A program made the translations under genes and the position numbers. Source: CAWKDG01 sp963848355 (GTDB taxonomy: Bacteria > Actinomycetota > Acidimicrobiia > Acidimicrobiales > UBA8190). Taken from it: a DNA stretch of 64,000 nt. Location: contig CAWKDG010000012.1 of assembly GCA_963848355.1 (NCBI GenBank), positions 1,984,001-2,048,000 of the forward strand, written 5' to 3'. The notes below the pieces were generated by a model. That model made no database searches and was not told where the DNA came from. It was given only the letters and a program-made list of their open reading frames with translations. Shown piece after piece: positions 1 to 7,674 of the stretch (its first letter is position 1; each line of letters starts with the position of its first letter).

Positions 1-1017
1 CCGTGGGACTTCGGGGCGCTCATCCAGCACGTCCGCAAGGAGGTGGCCGGCGACTACGTCATCTCCACTCACTGTCACAACGATCTCGGTCTGGCCACCG
101 CGAACACCCTGGCCGGTGTCCAGGCCGGCGCCCGGCAGGTCGAGGTCTGCGTGAACGGTCTCGGTGAGCGGGCGGGGAACGCCGCCCTCGAAGAGGTGGT
201 CATGGCCGTCCGGATCCGGCCCGATCAATTCCCCGACGTGTCCACCACCGTGCGAACCGAGGAGCTGGCCCGGGCGTCGCGGCTGGTCGCCCGCCTGACC
301 GGGTACCCGGTGCAGTACAACAAGGCGATCGTGGGCCGCAACGCCTTCGCCCACGAGTCGGGTATCCACCAGCACGGCGTGCTGGCCGACCGCTCCACCT
401 ACGAGATCATCGAGGCGGCCAGCGTCGGACAGGTCGGTCGACAGATCGTCCTCGGCAAGCATTCGGGTCGCCATGCCTTCGCCGACACGCTGGAGAAAAT
501 GGGCATCCACGTGCAAGGTGACGGGCTGAACCAGGCCTTCACCCGGTTCAAGGAGTTCGCCGACCGCAAGGTCGAGATCACCGAAGCCGACCTCGAGGCC
601 ATCGTGGCCGAGGAGCTCGGCCAGGACGTCCTGGCGGGCTTCCAGCTCGAGAGCCTCGAAGTGTCGGGCGGGACGGTCGGTATGCCCCGCGCCAGCGTCG
701 TCATCAGCCGTGCCGGTGACAAGCAGGAGGCTTCGGCCGAGGGCAACGGCATGATCGACGCCGCCTGCGGTGCCATCCGCAGCGCGACGGGATTCGAGTC
801 ACGCCTGATCGGGTTCAACGTGTCCTCGGTCACCGGTGGGATCGACGCCCTCGGAGATGTCGTCGTGCAGCTCGAGGCGGACGGAGTGAAGGTGTCGGGG
901 CGTGGTGTTTCCACCGACGTGGTGGAAGCCTCGGCCCGGGCCTACCTGGCGGCCGTGAACCGGCTGGCCAGGATCCGTGCCCGCAACGAGGAACGACAGG
1001 TGGACATCGGACCGTAG
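1..1017 (+). CDS. leuA: 2-isopropylmalate synthase, 5'-truncated by window edge
   Basis: Condenses acetyl-CoA with 2-oxoisovalerate, the first committed step of leucine synthesis. The reading frame is open from base 1, so only the last 338 residues are present. Visible residues include the metal-binding HCHND motif (about residues 24-28), NGLGERAGNA just after it, and ESGIHQHG, which belongs to the subdomain after the TIM barrel. The last 120 or so residues have the layout of the LeuA C-terminal leucine-feedback domain. An ordinary LeuA is 500-560 residues, so roughly 200 are missing upstream. It is not citramalate synthase: that enzyme is encoded separately at 7664-9388. It converges on the diguanylate cyclase with 39 bp between. 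Confidence 0.93.
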   Translation, partial: PWDFGALIQHVRKEVAGDYVISTHCHNDLGLATANTLAGVQAGARQVEVCVNGLGERAGNAALEEVVMAVRIRPDQFPDVSTTVRTEELARASRLVARLTGYPVQYNKAIVGRNAFAHESGIHQHGVLADRSTYEIIEAASVGQVGRQIVLGKHSGRHAFADTLEKMGIHVQGDGLNQAFTRFKEFADRKVEITEADLEAIVAEELGQDVLAGFQLESLEVSGGTVGMPRASVVISRAGDKQEASAEGNGMIDAACGAIRSATGFESRLIGFNVSSVTGGIDALGDVVVQLEADGVKVSGRGVSTDVVEASARAYLAAVNRLARIRARNEERQVDIGP

Positions 1018-1056
1018 TTCCGGTCTACCCGCGGTCTTGTGGCGCCTGGTCGGCCG

Positions 1057-2187
1057 CTACGGGTTCGCCGTGGTCACCGTCGCCGGACTTCCCGCGGGAA
1101 CCGAGGGAGCGCCGGGGCGGACAGCTACTCCGTCGCGTCCCGCCCGCTTGACCTGATAGAGGGCAAAGTCGGCGGCGTCGAACATGTGCTCGATCGTGGG
1201 CGTGGACCGGTCGATGTCACTCACGCCGATGCTCAAGGTCACCGGTATCTCCAGGTCCGCCGACGCCGCCAGGCGTAGACGTTCGGCCAGCGCGGCGGCC
1301 GCGTGGGAGTCGGTGTCCGGCATGAGGACGGCGAACTCGTCGCCTCCCAGGCGTCCGACCAGGTCGAAACTCCGGGAGTGGGCACGCAGGGCGGCGCCGA
1401 TGGCAGCCAGCACGTGGTCGCCGACCAGATGTCCGTAGGTGTCGTTGACGGCCTTGAAGGCATCGACGTCGATCAACATGAGGCTGAGAGGATGGTTGTG
1501 TCGCTGGGAGCGGGCCATCTCCTCCTCCAGACGTTCGTAGAAGACCCGACGAACCGCACAACCGGTGAGGCTGTCGGTGGCGGCCAAGGTGGCGACCTTT
1601 TCACTGAGGATCCGTTCGCGGCGCTCGCGCTCGATGCGGTTGAACGACGCCGCCACCGACAGCGCCGACACCCCGGCCAGGACTCCGAACAGCACCAGAG
1701 CCCCGTCCCCGGAGAACCTGCCGTCGGGGCCGACGCCCACCACGAACCCCGCTGACGCCAAGGTGGCGAGACCGCAGGCCGCCGCCACCCGGGGTTTGAA
1801 GGCCAGCGCCGCGTTGGCGATGGGGAGGAAGAGCAGGAAGACGATGGGACTTTCGATGCCACCATCGAGGGTGGCCACCCCGGCCACGGCGAAGGCCGAG
1901 AGGATGGTCCACGTCGCCGAGAAGTGAGCCCGCCAGTGCTGGGCGGCCAGATACGGAGCGAACAAGAGGCTGATCACGGCGAGGATGAGCCAGGTCGTGG
2001 TCACCATCCACAGGACGGCCCGGTGTGCTCCGTGGGGCGTGAGGCCCAGATACACCATGACGACGAACGTCTCACCCAGAAGGACACCGAAGCCGGTCCG
2101 GATGTGCCTGAGCCAGAAGTGCCGGTGAATGTCCGTCGTGGGATCGGCCCCGGAAGAGGAGGGTGTGGTGGCCGGTCGCCTCGACAT
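1057..2187 (-). CDS. Membrane-bound GGDEF diguanylate cyclase
   Basis: Predicted to make cyclic di-GMP from two GTP. The 376-residue protein has about five or six hydrophobic segments between residues 31 and 180, a short linker with a charged helix (IERERRERILSEKVATLAATD), and a complete GGDEF domain. The signature GGDEF is at about residues 281-285. RSFD lies exactly five residues before it, the position of the allosteric I-site RxxD, so product inhibition is likely. No EAL domain is present. The membrane part resembles generic actinobacterial MASE-like sensors, but the signal cannot be read from sequence. It is a single gene, not obviously in an operon with its neighbours. Confidence 0.9.
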   Translation of the reverse strand: MSRRPATTPSSSGADPTTDIHRHFWLRHIRTGFGVLLGETFVVMVYLGLTPHGAHRAVLWMVTTTWLILAVISLLFAPYLAAQHWRAHFSATWTILSAFAVAGVATLDGGIESPIVFLLFLPIANAALAFKPRVAAACGLATLASAGFVVGVGPDGRFSGDGALVLFGVLAGVSALSVAASFNRIERERRERILSEKVATLAATDSLTGCAVRRVFYERLEEEMARSQRHNHPLSLMLIDVDAFKAVNDTYGHLVGDHVLAAIGAALRAHSRSFDLVGRLGGDEFAVLMPDTDSHAAAALAERLRLAASADLEIPVTLSIGVSDIDRSTPTIEHMFDAADFALYQVKRAGRDGVAVRPGAPSVPAGSPATVTTANP

Positions 2188-2234
2188 GCATCAGTGATCG
2201 GCATGCGGCGCGATCCGCCGTAGGGACCATCGGA

Positions 2235-2240
2235 ATCTTA
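2235..2240 (-). promoter_or_regulatory. Possible -10 box for the diguanylate cyclase
   Basis: On the minus strand TAAGAT sits about 48 bp upstream of the cyclase ATG, in a local AT-rich patch that stands out from the high-GC surroundings. No convincing -35 hexamer is placed 16-18 bp further upstream, so this is a weak call. Confidence 0.25.
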
Positions 2241-2268
2241 TTTTCCACAACTCACTCGGCGTGATGGT

Positions 2269-2847
2269 TCACCCTTCCCCGTTGCCCCGGCGACGGACGG
2301 CCACGATCACGCCGCTCGAGAACGCCAGCTCGGCGGCCACGAGCCGTCGGTCCCCGAGAAGTCGGTCACGGACGACGGCCAGGGCGTTGACGAGGCCGGC
2401 GTCATCGTGCCTGGTGACGTCCATATCGTCCACCACCACGATCCCGCCCGGCCTGAGCGCGTCGATGGTCCTTCCCAGGCCGGTCGTCTTGCCGCCGGGG
2501 GCATCGGCGAAGATGAGATCGAACGTGCCCAACCCCGGGACGATGGTGGCTCCGTCACCCAGCTCGAAGCGGACATAGTCGGGCCATGGGGACGACCGGG
2601 TGTGGTCCTGGAGGGTTCGGTCGGCGTCGACGGTGACGATCTCGACGTCGGTGCGGTCCCCGAGACCGTGGACCAGCCACGCCAGGCCGCAGCCGGCACC
2701 CGTCCCGAGCTCGAGGATGCGGCCGTGAGCGGGGACCGACGCCGCCAGACACGACAGCAGGGCTCCCACCTCCGGCTCGCTCGAGAAGCCGAATCCCGCC
2801 GCTTCGGCTCGCCGCTGGGCCTCCGTCACCCTGGCGGGGAGAGTCAC
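2269..2847 (-). CDS. SAM-dependent O-methyltransferase-like protein
   Basis: A 192-residue class I methyltransferase of the small O-methyltransferase type (catechol/caffeoyl-CoA OMT-like fold). Motif I reads ILELGTGAG at about residues 44-52, followed by a segment ending in a Val-Asp pair (VTVDAD) that would bind the SAM ribose. FDLIFADAPG and LRPGGIVVVDDM are the expected strand-4 and strand-5 motifs. The substrate cannot be inferred. It lies 23 bp downstream of leuD in the same direction and may be cotranscribed with greA-leuC-leuD, but nothing links it to leucine synthesis. Confidence 0.82.
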   Translation of the reverse strand: MTLPARVTEAQRRAEAAGFGFSSEPEVGALLSCLAASVPAHGRILELGTGAGCGLAWLVHGLGDRTDVEIVTVDADRTLQDHTRSSPWPDYVRFELGDGATIVPGLGTFDLIFADAPGGKTTGLGRTIDALRPGGIVVVDDMDVTRHDDAGLVNALAVVRDRLLGDRRLVAAELAFSSGVIVAVRRRGNGEG

Positions 2848-2870
2848 GTTCCGGCCCTCGTCCGCCTCGG

Positions 2871-3467
2871 TCAGCCGGTGGCGACAGGGAGCCAGGAGGC
2901 GCGGTGCGTCTCGTACTCGGCGATGGAGTCGTCATGGCGCAGAGTCAGCCCGATGTCGTCCCAGCCGTTCAGGAGCCGCTCACGGGTGAACTCGTCGAGC
3001 GGGAACGTGCCCGTCAACCCCGCGGCGGGAGCTTCGATCGTTCCCCGGGCGACGTCGACGGTGAGCTCGAGGGACGCGTCCGCCAGCACGGCGTCGAGCA
3101 GGACGCGACCGAAGGCTGGATCCACCTGGGCCGGCAGCAGGCCCTGTTTGGTGCAGTTGTTCTGGAAGATGTCGCCGAACTTCGGCGAGATCACGACCTC
3201 GAAGCCGTAGTCCATGAGCGCCCACACGGCGTGTTCGCGCGACGAGCCCGTCCCGAAATTCGGCCCCGCCACCAAGATGGTGGCGCCGGCGAATTGGGGC
3301 TGATTGAGGACGAACTCGCGGTCGTCGCGCCACTCGGAGAAGAGACCGACACCGAAACCGGTGCGTTCGACCCGCTTGAGCCAGTCGGACGGGATGATCT
3401 GGTCGGTGTCGACGTCGCTCCGGTCGAGCGGGACGGCCCGGCCCGTGACGATCCGCAACGGCTTCAC
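2871..3467 (-). CDS. leuD: 3-isopropylmalate dehydratase small subunit
   Basis: Small subunit of isopropylmalate isomerase, which with LeuC interconverts 2- and 3-isopropylmalate. The start chosen is the GTG at 3467: it overlaps the leuC stop as GTGA, is preceded by GAGGAG, and gives 198 residues, the usual LeuD length. A longer open frame reaches 3596 but its extra N-terminus is arginine-rich shadow of leuC. Family motifs visible are DVDTDQIIPSDWLK near the N-terminus, GPNFGTGSSREHAVWAL, and SPKFGDIFQNNCTKQGLLP. The four-base overlap suggests translational coupling of the two subunits. Confidence 0.95.
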   Translation of the reverse strand: MKPLRIVTGRAVPLDRSDVDTDQIIPSDWLKRVERTGFGVGLFSEWRDDREFVLNQPQFAGATILVAGPNFGTGSSREHAVWALMDYGFEVVISPKFGDIFQNNCTKQGLLPAQVDPAFGRVLLDAVLADASLELTVDVARGTIEAPAAGLTGTFPLDEFTRERLLNGWDDIGLTLRHDDSIAEYETHRASWLPVATG

Positions 3468-4885
3468 GACAACTCCTCGGGCGTGGAGAAGTGGCCGGCG
3501 ACAGCGGTGGCGGCGGCGACGGCGGGCGATACGAGATGGGTGCGTCCCCCGCGGCCTTGCCGGCCCTCGAAATTGCGGTTCGACGTCGACGCGCATCGTT
3601 CACCGACGGCCAGCTTGTCCGGGTTCATGGCCAGGCACATCGAACAGCCGGGTTCGCGCCAGTCGAACCCGGCCGAGGTGAACACCTCGTCGAGGCCTTC
3701 GGCTTCGGCTTGAGCCTTCACCCGGTGCGATCCGGGGACGACCAGTGCCCGGAGCCCCGGCCGCACGTGCCGACCGCGCAGAACGGAGGCGGCGGACCGG
3801 AGATCCTCGATGCGCCCGTTCGTGCACGATCCGATGAAGACGGTGTCGACGCCGATATCGCGCAGCGGTGTGCCGGCTTCGAGGCCCATGTAGTGAAGGG
3901 CCCGCGCCGCCGCCTCCCGGACCCCCTGGTCGGCGAAGCTGTCGGGGTCGGGGACGTTCCCGTCGATGGGGATCACCTGGGCGGGATTCGTCCCCCACGT
4001 GACGTGGGGACGCAGAGACGAGGCATCGAGGGAGACGGTCCGACTGAACACGGCGCCCGTATCCGTCCGCAGCGTCCGCCAATCATCGAGCGCCTGCTCC
4101 CACAGCGCTCCCTTGGGCGCGTGGGGGCGACCCTCGACGTAGGCGAACGTGGTGTCGTCGGGAGCGACCATGCCGGCGCGTGCTCCGGCTTCGATCGACA
4201 TGTTGCAGACCGTCATCCGACCCTCCATGCTCAGTGCGCGGATGGCCGAACCCCGGTACTCGATTACGTGGCCCGCGCCACCGGCGGTCCCGATGGTGCC
4301 GATGACGGCCAGGACGATGTCCTTGGCCGTCACGCCGGCGGGGAGCTCACCTTCGACCTCCACCGACATCGTGTCCGGCGGATTCTGAGGAAGAGTCTGG
4401 GTGGCCAGGACGTGCTCGACCTCGGACGTCCCGATGCCGAAGGCCAGCGCCCCGAAGGCGCCGTGGGTCGAGGTGTGGCTGTCGCCGCAGACGACGGTCA
4501 TCCCTGGCAGTGTCAGGCCGAGCTCGGGGCCGATGATGTGGACGATCCCCTGGTTGGCGTCGCCCATCGGATAGCAGGTGATGCCGAATTCCTGGCAGTT
4601 GGCCGACAGCACGGCGAGTTGCGTGGCCGAGATCGGATCCGCGACGGGCTTGTCGATATCGGTGGTGGGGACGTTGTGGTCGGCCGTCGCCACCGTCAAT
4701 TCGGGATGACGGACCGTCCGACCGGCCAGACGGAGCCCGTCGAAGGCCTGTGGCGACGTGACCTCGTGGATCAGGTGCAGGTCGATGAACAGGATGTCGG
4801 GCTCGCCAGGTGCGGCGTAGACGACATGTCGGTCCCAGACCTTCTCGATCAGGGTGCTCGGTTGCTTGGAGGCGTCGGCCGACAC
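3464..4885 (-). CDS. leuC: 3-isopropylmalate dehydratase large subunit
   Basis: Aconitase-family large subunit of 473 residues, normal length. The [4Fe-4S] cluster cysteines are visible in GSCTNGR and in the later CSMC pair (REPGCSMCLAMNPD). GDSHTSTHGAFGALAFG is the substrate-region signature. It starts only 2 bp after the greA stop and overlaps leuD by four bases, so greA-leuC-leuD looks like one transcript. Physical linkage of a general elongation factor to leucine genes is unusual; whether greA is regulated with them is unknown. Confidence 0.97.
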   Translation of the reverse strand: MSADASKQPSTLIEKVWDRHVVYAAPGEPDILFIDLHLIHEVTSPQAFDGLRLAGRTVRHPELTVATADHNVPTTDIDKPVADPISATQLAVLSANCQEFGITCYPMGDANQGIVHIIGPELGLTLPGMTVVCGDSHTSTHGAFGALAFGIGTSEVEHVLATQTLPQNPPDTMSVEVEGELPAGVTAKDIVLAVIGTIGTAGGAGHVIEYRGSAIRALSMEGRMTVCNMSIEAGARAGMVAPDDTTFAYVEGRPHAPKGALWEQALDDWRTLRTDTGAVFSRTVSLDASSLRPHVTWGTNPAQVIPIDGNVPDPDSFADQGVREAAARALHYMGLEAGTPLRDIGVDTVFIGSCTNGRIEDLRSAASVLRGRHVRPGLRALVVPGSHRVKAQAEAEGLDEVFTSAGFDWREPGCSMCLAMNPDKLAVGERCASTSNRNFEGRQGRGGRTHLVSPAVAAATAVAGHFSTPEELS

Positions 4886-4887
4886 CG

Positions 4888-5364
4888 TCAGGATCCGATC
4901 CTCACGATCTCGACCCGCAGCGTCCCTCCGGGTGCCTCGTACTCGACGATCTCACCGGGAGAGCGGCCGAGCAGAGCCTGCCCGAGAGGTGACCCGGGGG
5001 AGACGACGCTCAGTTCCTCGTCGCGCTCCTCGATCGACCCGACCAGGAAGCGTTCGATCTCGTCGTCGCCCTCGTAGCGGATGGCGACGATCGACCCGGT
5101 GGCCACCGAGGTATCGGGGAGAGTGGTCCCGTCCACGATCTCGGCGTCGGCCAGGGTGGCGGCCAGCTGGCGGATGCGCGCCTCCATCTTCCCCTGGGTG
5201 TCCTTGGCCGCGTGGTAGTCGCCGTTCTCGGAGAGGTCCCCGAGCGCCCGGGCGGCCTCGATGGCCCGTGCCACCTCGACCCGTCCCCGGGTGGTCAGGT
5301 CCTCGTGCTCGGCTTTCAAACGCTCGTAGGTGGCGAGCGTCAGCTGTGTGGGCTCGTCGGTCAC
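4888..5364 (-). CDS. greA: Transcription elongation factor GreA
   Basis: A 158-residue GreA/GreB-family factor that stimulates RNA cleavage in backtracked RNA polymerase. The N-terminal coiled coil carries the family signature around EAARALGDLSENGDYHAAKD, which includes the acidic tip (residues D and E of LSENGDY). The C-terminal FKBP-like half contains GSIVAIRYEGDDE and ends in a strand typical of the family (SPLGQALLGRSPGE). The start has no competing upstream ATG/GTG that would keep the family length. It is divergent from the leuB leader region and is the first gene of the probable greA-leuC-leuD unit. Confidence 0.94.
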   Translation of the reverse strand: MTDEPTQLTLATYERLKAEHEDLTTRGRVEVARAIEAARALGDLSENGDYHAAKDTQGKMEARIRQLAATLADAEIVDGTTLPDTSVATGSIVAIRYEGDDEIERFLVGSIEERDEELSVVSPGSPLGQALLGRSPGEIVEYEAPGGTLRVEIVRIGS

Positions 5365-5425
5365 GGCTATGAGGCTACCTGTCCGCCCCGGGCCCTTCGC
5401 CAGCCACTTTGGGTGCGGCGGGAGG

Positions 5426-5454
5426 TTGACGTCCTGGTCACCGTGCGGGAGACT
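5426..5454 (+). promoter_or_regulatory. Predicted promoter of the leuB-ilvE-cimA leader
   Basis: TTGACG at 5426-5431 is followed after a 17-bp spacer by GAGACT at 5449-5454, which matches TATAAT at positions 2, 4 and 6. The predicted start point is about 5461-5462, right at the leader-peptide ATG (5463), so the leader may be translated from a leaderless mRNA. An AGAGG at 5456-5460 would fall at or before the 5' end. Basis is pattern matching only. Confidence 0.5.
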
Positions 5455-5462
5455 GAGAGGCG

Positions 5463-5504
5463 ATGTTTACGCCCACCCCGACCGCCGTCATCATTATCGA
5501 ATAG
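5463..5504 (+). CDS. Branched-chain leader peptide (attenuator control peptide)
   Basis: A 13-codon frame encodes MFTPTPTAVIIIE and stops at TAG 5502-5504. The run Val-Ile-Ile-Ile at codons 9-12 is the hallmark of a control peptide whose translation senses charged branched-chain tRNAs, as in the classical ilv leaders. The stop codon lies inside the left arm of a strong hairpin (5503-5513), so ribosome position would directly affect RNA folding. It precedes leuB-ilvE-cimA, and three Ile codons fit a route in which cimA supplies isoleucine precursor. No leucine codon is present, so the signal would be Ile (perhaps Val), not Leu. Confidence 0.75.
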   Translation: MFTPTPTAVIIIE

Positions 5505-5558
5505 GCGCACACCCGCCGGTGTGCGCCTGACCGACCGTCCACCTGGTGGGCGGTTTTT
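5503..5558 (+). terminator. Attenuator: hairpin followed by rho-independent terminator
   Basis: The first hairpin is a perfect 11-bp stem, 5503-5513 with 5518-5528 (AGGCGCACACC / GGTGTGCGCCT), loop CGCC. The second is 5534-5542 with 5546-5554 (ACCGTCCAC / GTGGGCGGT, one G-U pair), loop CTG, followed by TTTT to 5558. No gene on the plus strand ends just upstream, so this terminator can only act on the leader transcript. A ribosome stalled on the Ile codons would cover the left arm of hairpin 1. I did not find an unambiguous antiterminator pairing by eye; RNA folding is required. Confidence 0.72.
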
Positions 5559-5675
5559 CATTTTCCGGCCCACAACGGGCGACGATCGGGGAGTGGGCCA
5601 GGGGCACCTCCGGCCGGCCGGGCCAGGGGAGACGCAAAGTGACCTTCAGGTGAGACGACGGATGAGCGTGAGAAG

Positions 5676-6740
5676 ATGTCAGCGACGGAGAGAGCCGAGG
5701 ATCCGGTGAGCACGACCAGCAACCATCGCGTGGCAGTGATCGGTGGTGACGGCATCGGCCCGGAGGTCGTGGCCGAGGCGCTGAAGGTGGTCGCCGCCGC
5801 CGGAGTACAGCTCGACACCACCCCCTTCGATCTCGGAGCCGACCACTATCTGCGCACCGGAGAGGTCCTCCCCGACGCCACCCTCGACGAGCTGCGGGGA
5901 TTCGACGCCGTGTTGCTCGGGGCGGTGGGACCACCGGTGGGGTCGACCGAGGTACCCAATGGGCTGCTCGAACGCGGCTTGCTGCTGCGACTGCGGTTCG
6001 AGCTCGACCTCTATGTGAACCTCCGGCCCTTCACGGGGACCCCGGGTGCGCTCGCACCCGATTGTGATTTCGTCGTCGTCCGAGAGAACACAGAAGGCAC
6101 CTACGCGGGCGAGGGAGGATTCCTGCGCAAGGGAACTCCGTTCGAGGTCGCCACGCAGGGGTCGGTGAACACCCGCATGGGAGTCGAGCGGTGCGTGCGC
6201 TTCGCCTTCGAACTGGCGGCCAGTCGTCCGCGTCACCACCTCACCCTCGTCCACAAGACCAACGTCCTCACCTTCGCCGGTGATCTGTGGCAGCGTGCCA
6301 CCCAGGACGTGGCCACCGAATACCCCGGGGTGAGCCGCGACTACAACCACGTCGACGCGGCCTGCATCTATCTCGTGGAGCAGCCCACCCGCTACGACGT
6401 GATCGTCACCGACAACCTGTTCGGAGACATCCTCACCGATCTCGCCGGCGCCGTCGCCGGCGGCATCGGGTTCGCGGCGTCGGCCAACCTGAATCCCGCC
6501 CGGACCGGCCCGTCGCTGTTCGAGCCTGTCCACGGCGCCGCCCACGACATCGCCGGCACGGGAGCGGCCAACCCGCTCGCCGCCATCCGGTCGGCCGCCC
6601 TCATGCTCGATCATCTCGGCCACGCCGCCGCCGCCGACAGGATCACCAAGGCGATCTCGACGTACGTGGCCGAGCACCCGATGGGCGCCCCTTTCCCCTC
6701 CACCGTCGCCGTGGGCGACGCCATCGCAGAAAGGCTGTAG
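5676..6740 (+). CDS. leuB: 3-isopropylmalate dehydrogenase
   Basis: NAD-dependent beta-decarboxylating dehydrogenase of the LeuB/isocitrate dehydrogenase family, 354 residues, normal length. Visible are the N-terminal VIGGDGIGPEVVAEALKV strand, NLRPF, the VVRENTEGTYAGEGG substrate loop, HKTNVL, the metal-binding NLFGDILTDLAG, and the nucleotide-binding EPVHGAAHDIAGTGAANPLA. A second possible start is GTG at 5706, preceded by GAGG at five bases, which would remove ten residues; the family does not decide between them. It is first in the operon, 118 nt after the attenuator, and ilvE follows after 4 bp. Confidence 0.95.
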   Translation: MSATERAEDPVSTTSNHRVAVIGGDGIGPEVVAEALKVVAAAGVQLDTTPFDLGADHYLRTGEVLPDATLDELRGFDAVLLGAVGPPVGSTEVPNGLLERGLLLRLRFELDLYVNLRPFTGTPGALAPDCDFVVVRENTEGTYAGEGGFLRKGTPFEVATQGSVNTRMGVERCVRFAFELAASRPRHHLTLVHKTNVLTFAGDLWQRATQDVATEYPGVSRDYNHVDAACIYLVEQPTRYDVIVTDNLFGDILTDLAGAVAGGIGFAASANLNPARTGPSLFEPVHGAAHDIAGTGAANPLAAIRSAALMLDHLGHAAAADRITKAISTYVAEHPMGAPFPSTVAVGDAIAERL

Positions 6741-6744
6741 GCCC

Positions 6745-7674
6745 GTGCCCCTCACCGCAGCGGACAAGATCTGGATCGACGGCGACTTCGTCGACTGGGA
6801 CAAGGCGCAGGTCCACGTCCTCACCCACTCCCTTCACTACGGCTCCGGCGTGTTCGAAGGGATCCGCGCCTACCCCACGCGGGCCGGGGTGGCCGTGTTC
6901 CGGCTCACGGAGCACATTCAACGGCTCTTCATGTCGGCCAAGATCCTGATGATCGACGTCCCCTTCACTCCCGGGCAGCTGGTGGAAGCGACCAAGGAAC
7001 TGGTCCGGGTGAACGCCCTGGACGACGGGTGCTACATCAGGCCCATCGTCTACCTGGGGTACGGCGAGATGGGCCTCAACCCGCTGCCGTGTCCCGTGAG
7101 CGTCGCCATCGCCGCCTGGCCCTGGGGCACCTACCTGGGGGACGAAGGCGTGGCCAACGGCATCAGGCTGAAGGTGTCATCGTGGCAGCGCCACGACCCG
7201 AACGCCGTCCCCACGGCGGCCAAGAGCACCGGTATGTACCTGAATTCGTCGCTGGCCAAGGTCGAGGCGCTGAAGGCCGGTTACGACGAAGCGGCCCTCC
7301 TGGCACCCGACGGCAAGGTCTCGGAGTGCACGGGAGAGAACCTTTTCATCGTCAGGGGCGATCGCATCTTCACTCCGCCCACCTCGGAGTCGGGGGCGCT
7401 GGCCGGGATCACCCAGGCCTCGGTCATCACGATCGCCACCGACCTCGGCTACGAGGTCACGAGCGAAGCCCTCGTCCGCACCGACCTCTATACGGCCGAC
7501 GAAGCCTTCCTCACCGGTACGGCGGCCGAGGTCGTCCCCATCCGGGAGGTCGACGACCGCGCCGTGGGGACGGGCCGACCCGGGCCCATCACCAAGCAGA
7601 TCCAGCAGACGTACTTCGCCGCCGTCCGCGGAGAGGCGGACCGGTACAAGACCTGGCTCGAGCATGTCCGGTAG
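6745..7674 (+). CDS. ilvE: Branched-chain amino acid aminotransferase (class IV)
   Basis: PLP enzyme catalysing the last transamination of Ile, Leu and Val synthesis; 309 residues, usual for IlvE. The Schiff-base lysine is K160 in AVPTAAKSTGMYLNSSLAK. HSLHYGSGVFEGIRAY near residue 30 and the phosphate-cup segment VSECTGENLF are typical of the fold. The start is GTG, four bases after leuB. The 3' end overlaps cimA by 11 bp in a different frame, so the three genes are tightly coupled. Confidence 0.95.
   Translation: MPLTAADKIWIDGDFVDWDKAQVHVLTHSLHYGSGVFEGIRAYPTRAGVAVFRLTEHIQRLFMSAKILMIDVPFTPGQLVEATKELVRVNALDDGCYIRPIVYLGYGEMGLNPLPCPVSVAIAAWPWGTYLGDEGVANGIRLKVSSWQRHDPNAVPTAAKSTGMYLNSSLAKVEALKAGYDEAALLAPDGKVSECTGENLFIVRGDRIFTPPTSESGALAGITQASVITIATDLGYEVTSEALVRTDLYTADEAFLTGTAAEVVPIREVDDRAVGTGRPGPITKQIQQTYFAAVRGEADRYKTWLEHVR

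Noticed and set aside
3491..5077. A 528-codon plus-strand frame opposite leuC and greA
   Set aside because: Antisense to two unmistakable genes; no domain.
5503..5528. Reading the first leader hairpin alone as an independent terminator
   Set aside because: No U-tract follows it; the U-tract belongs to the second hairpin.
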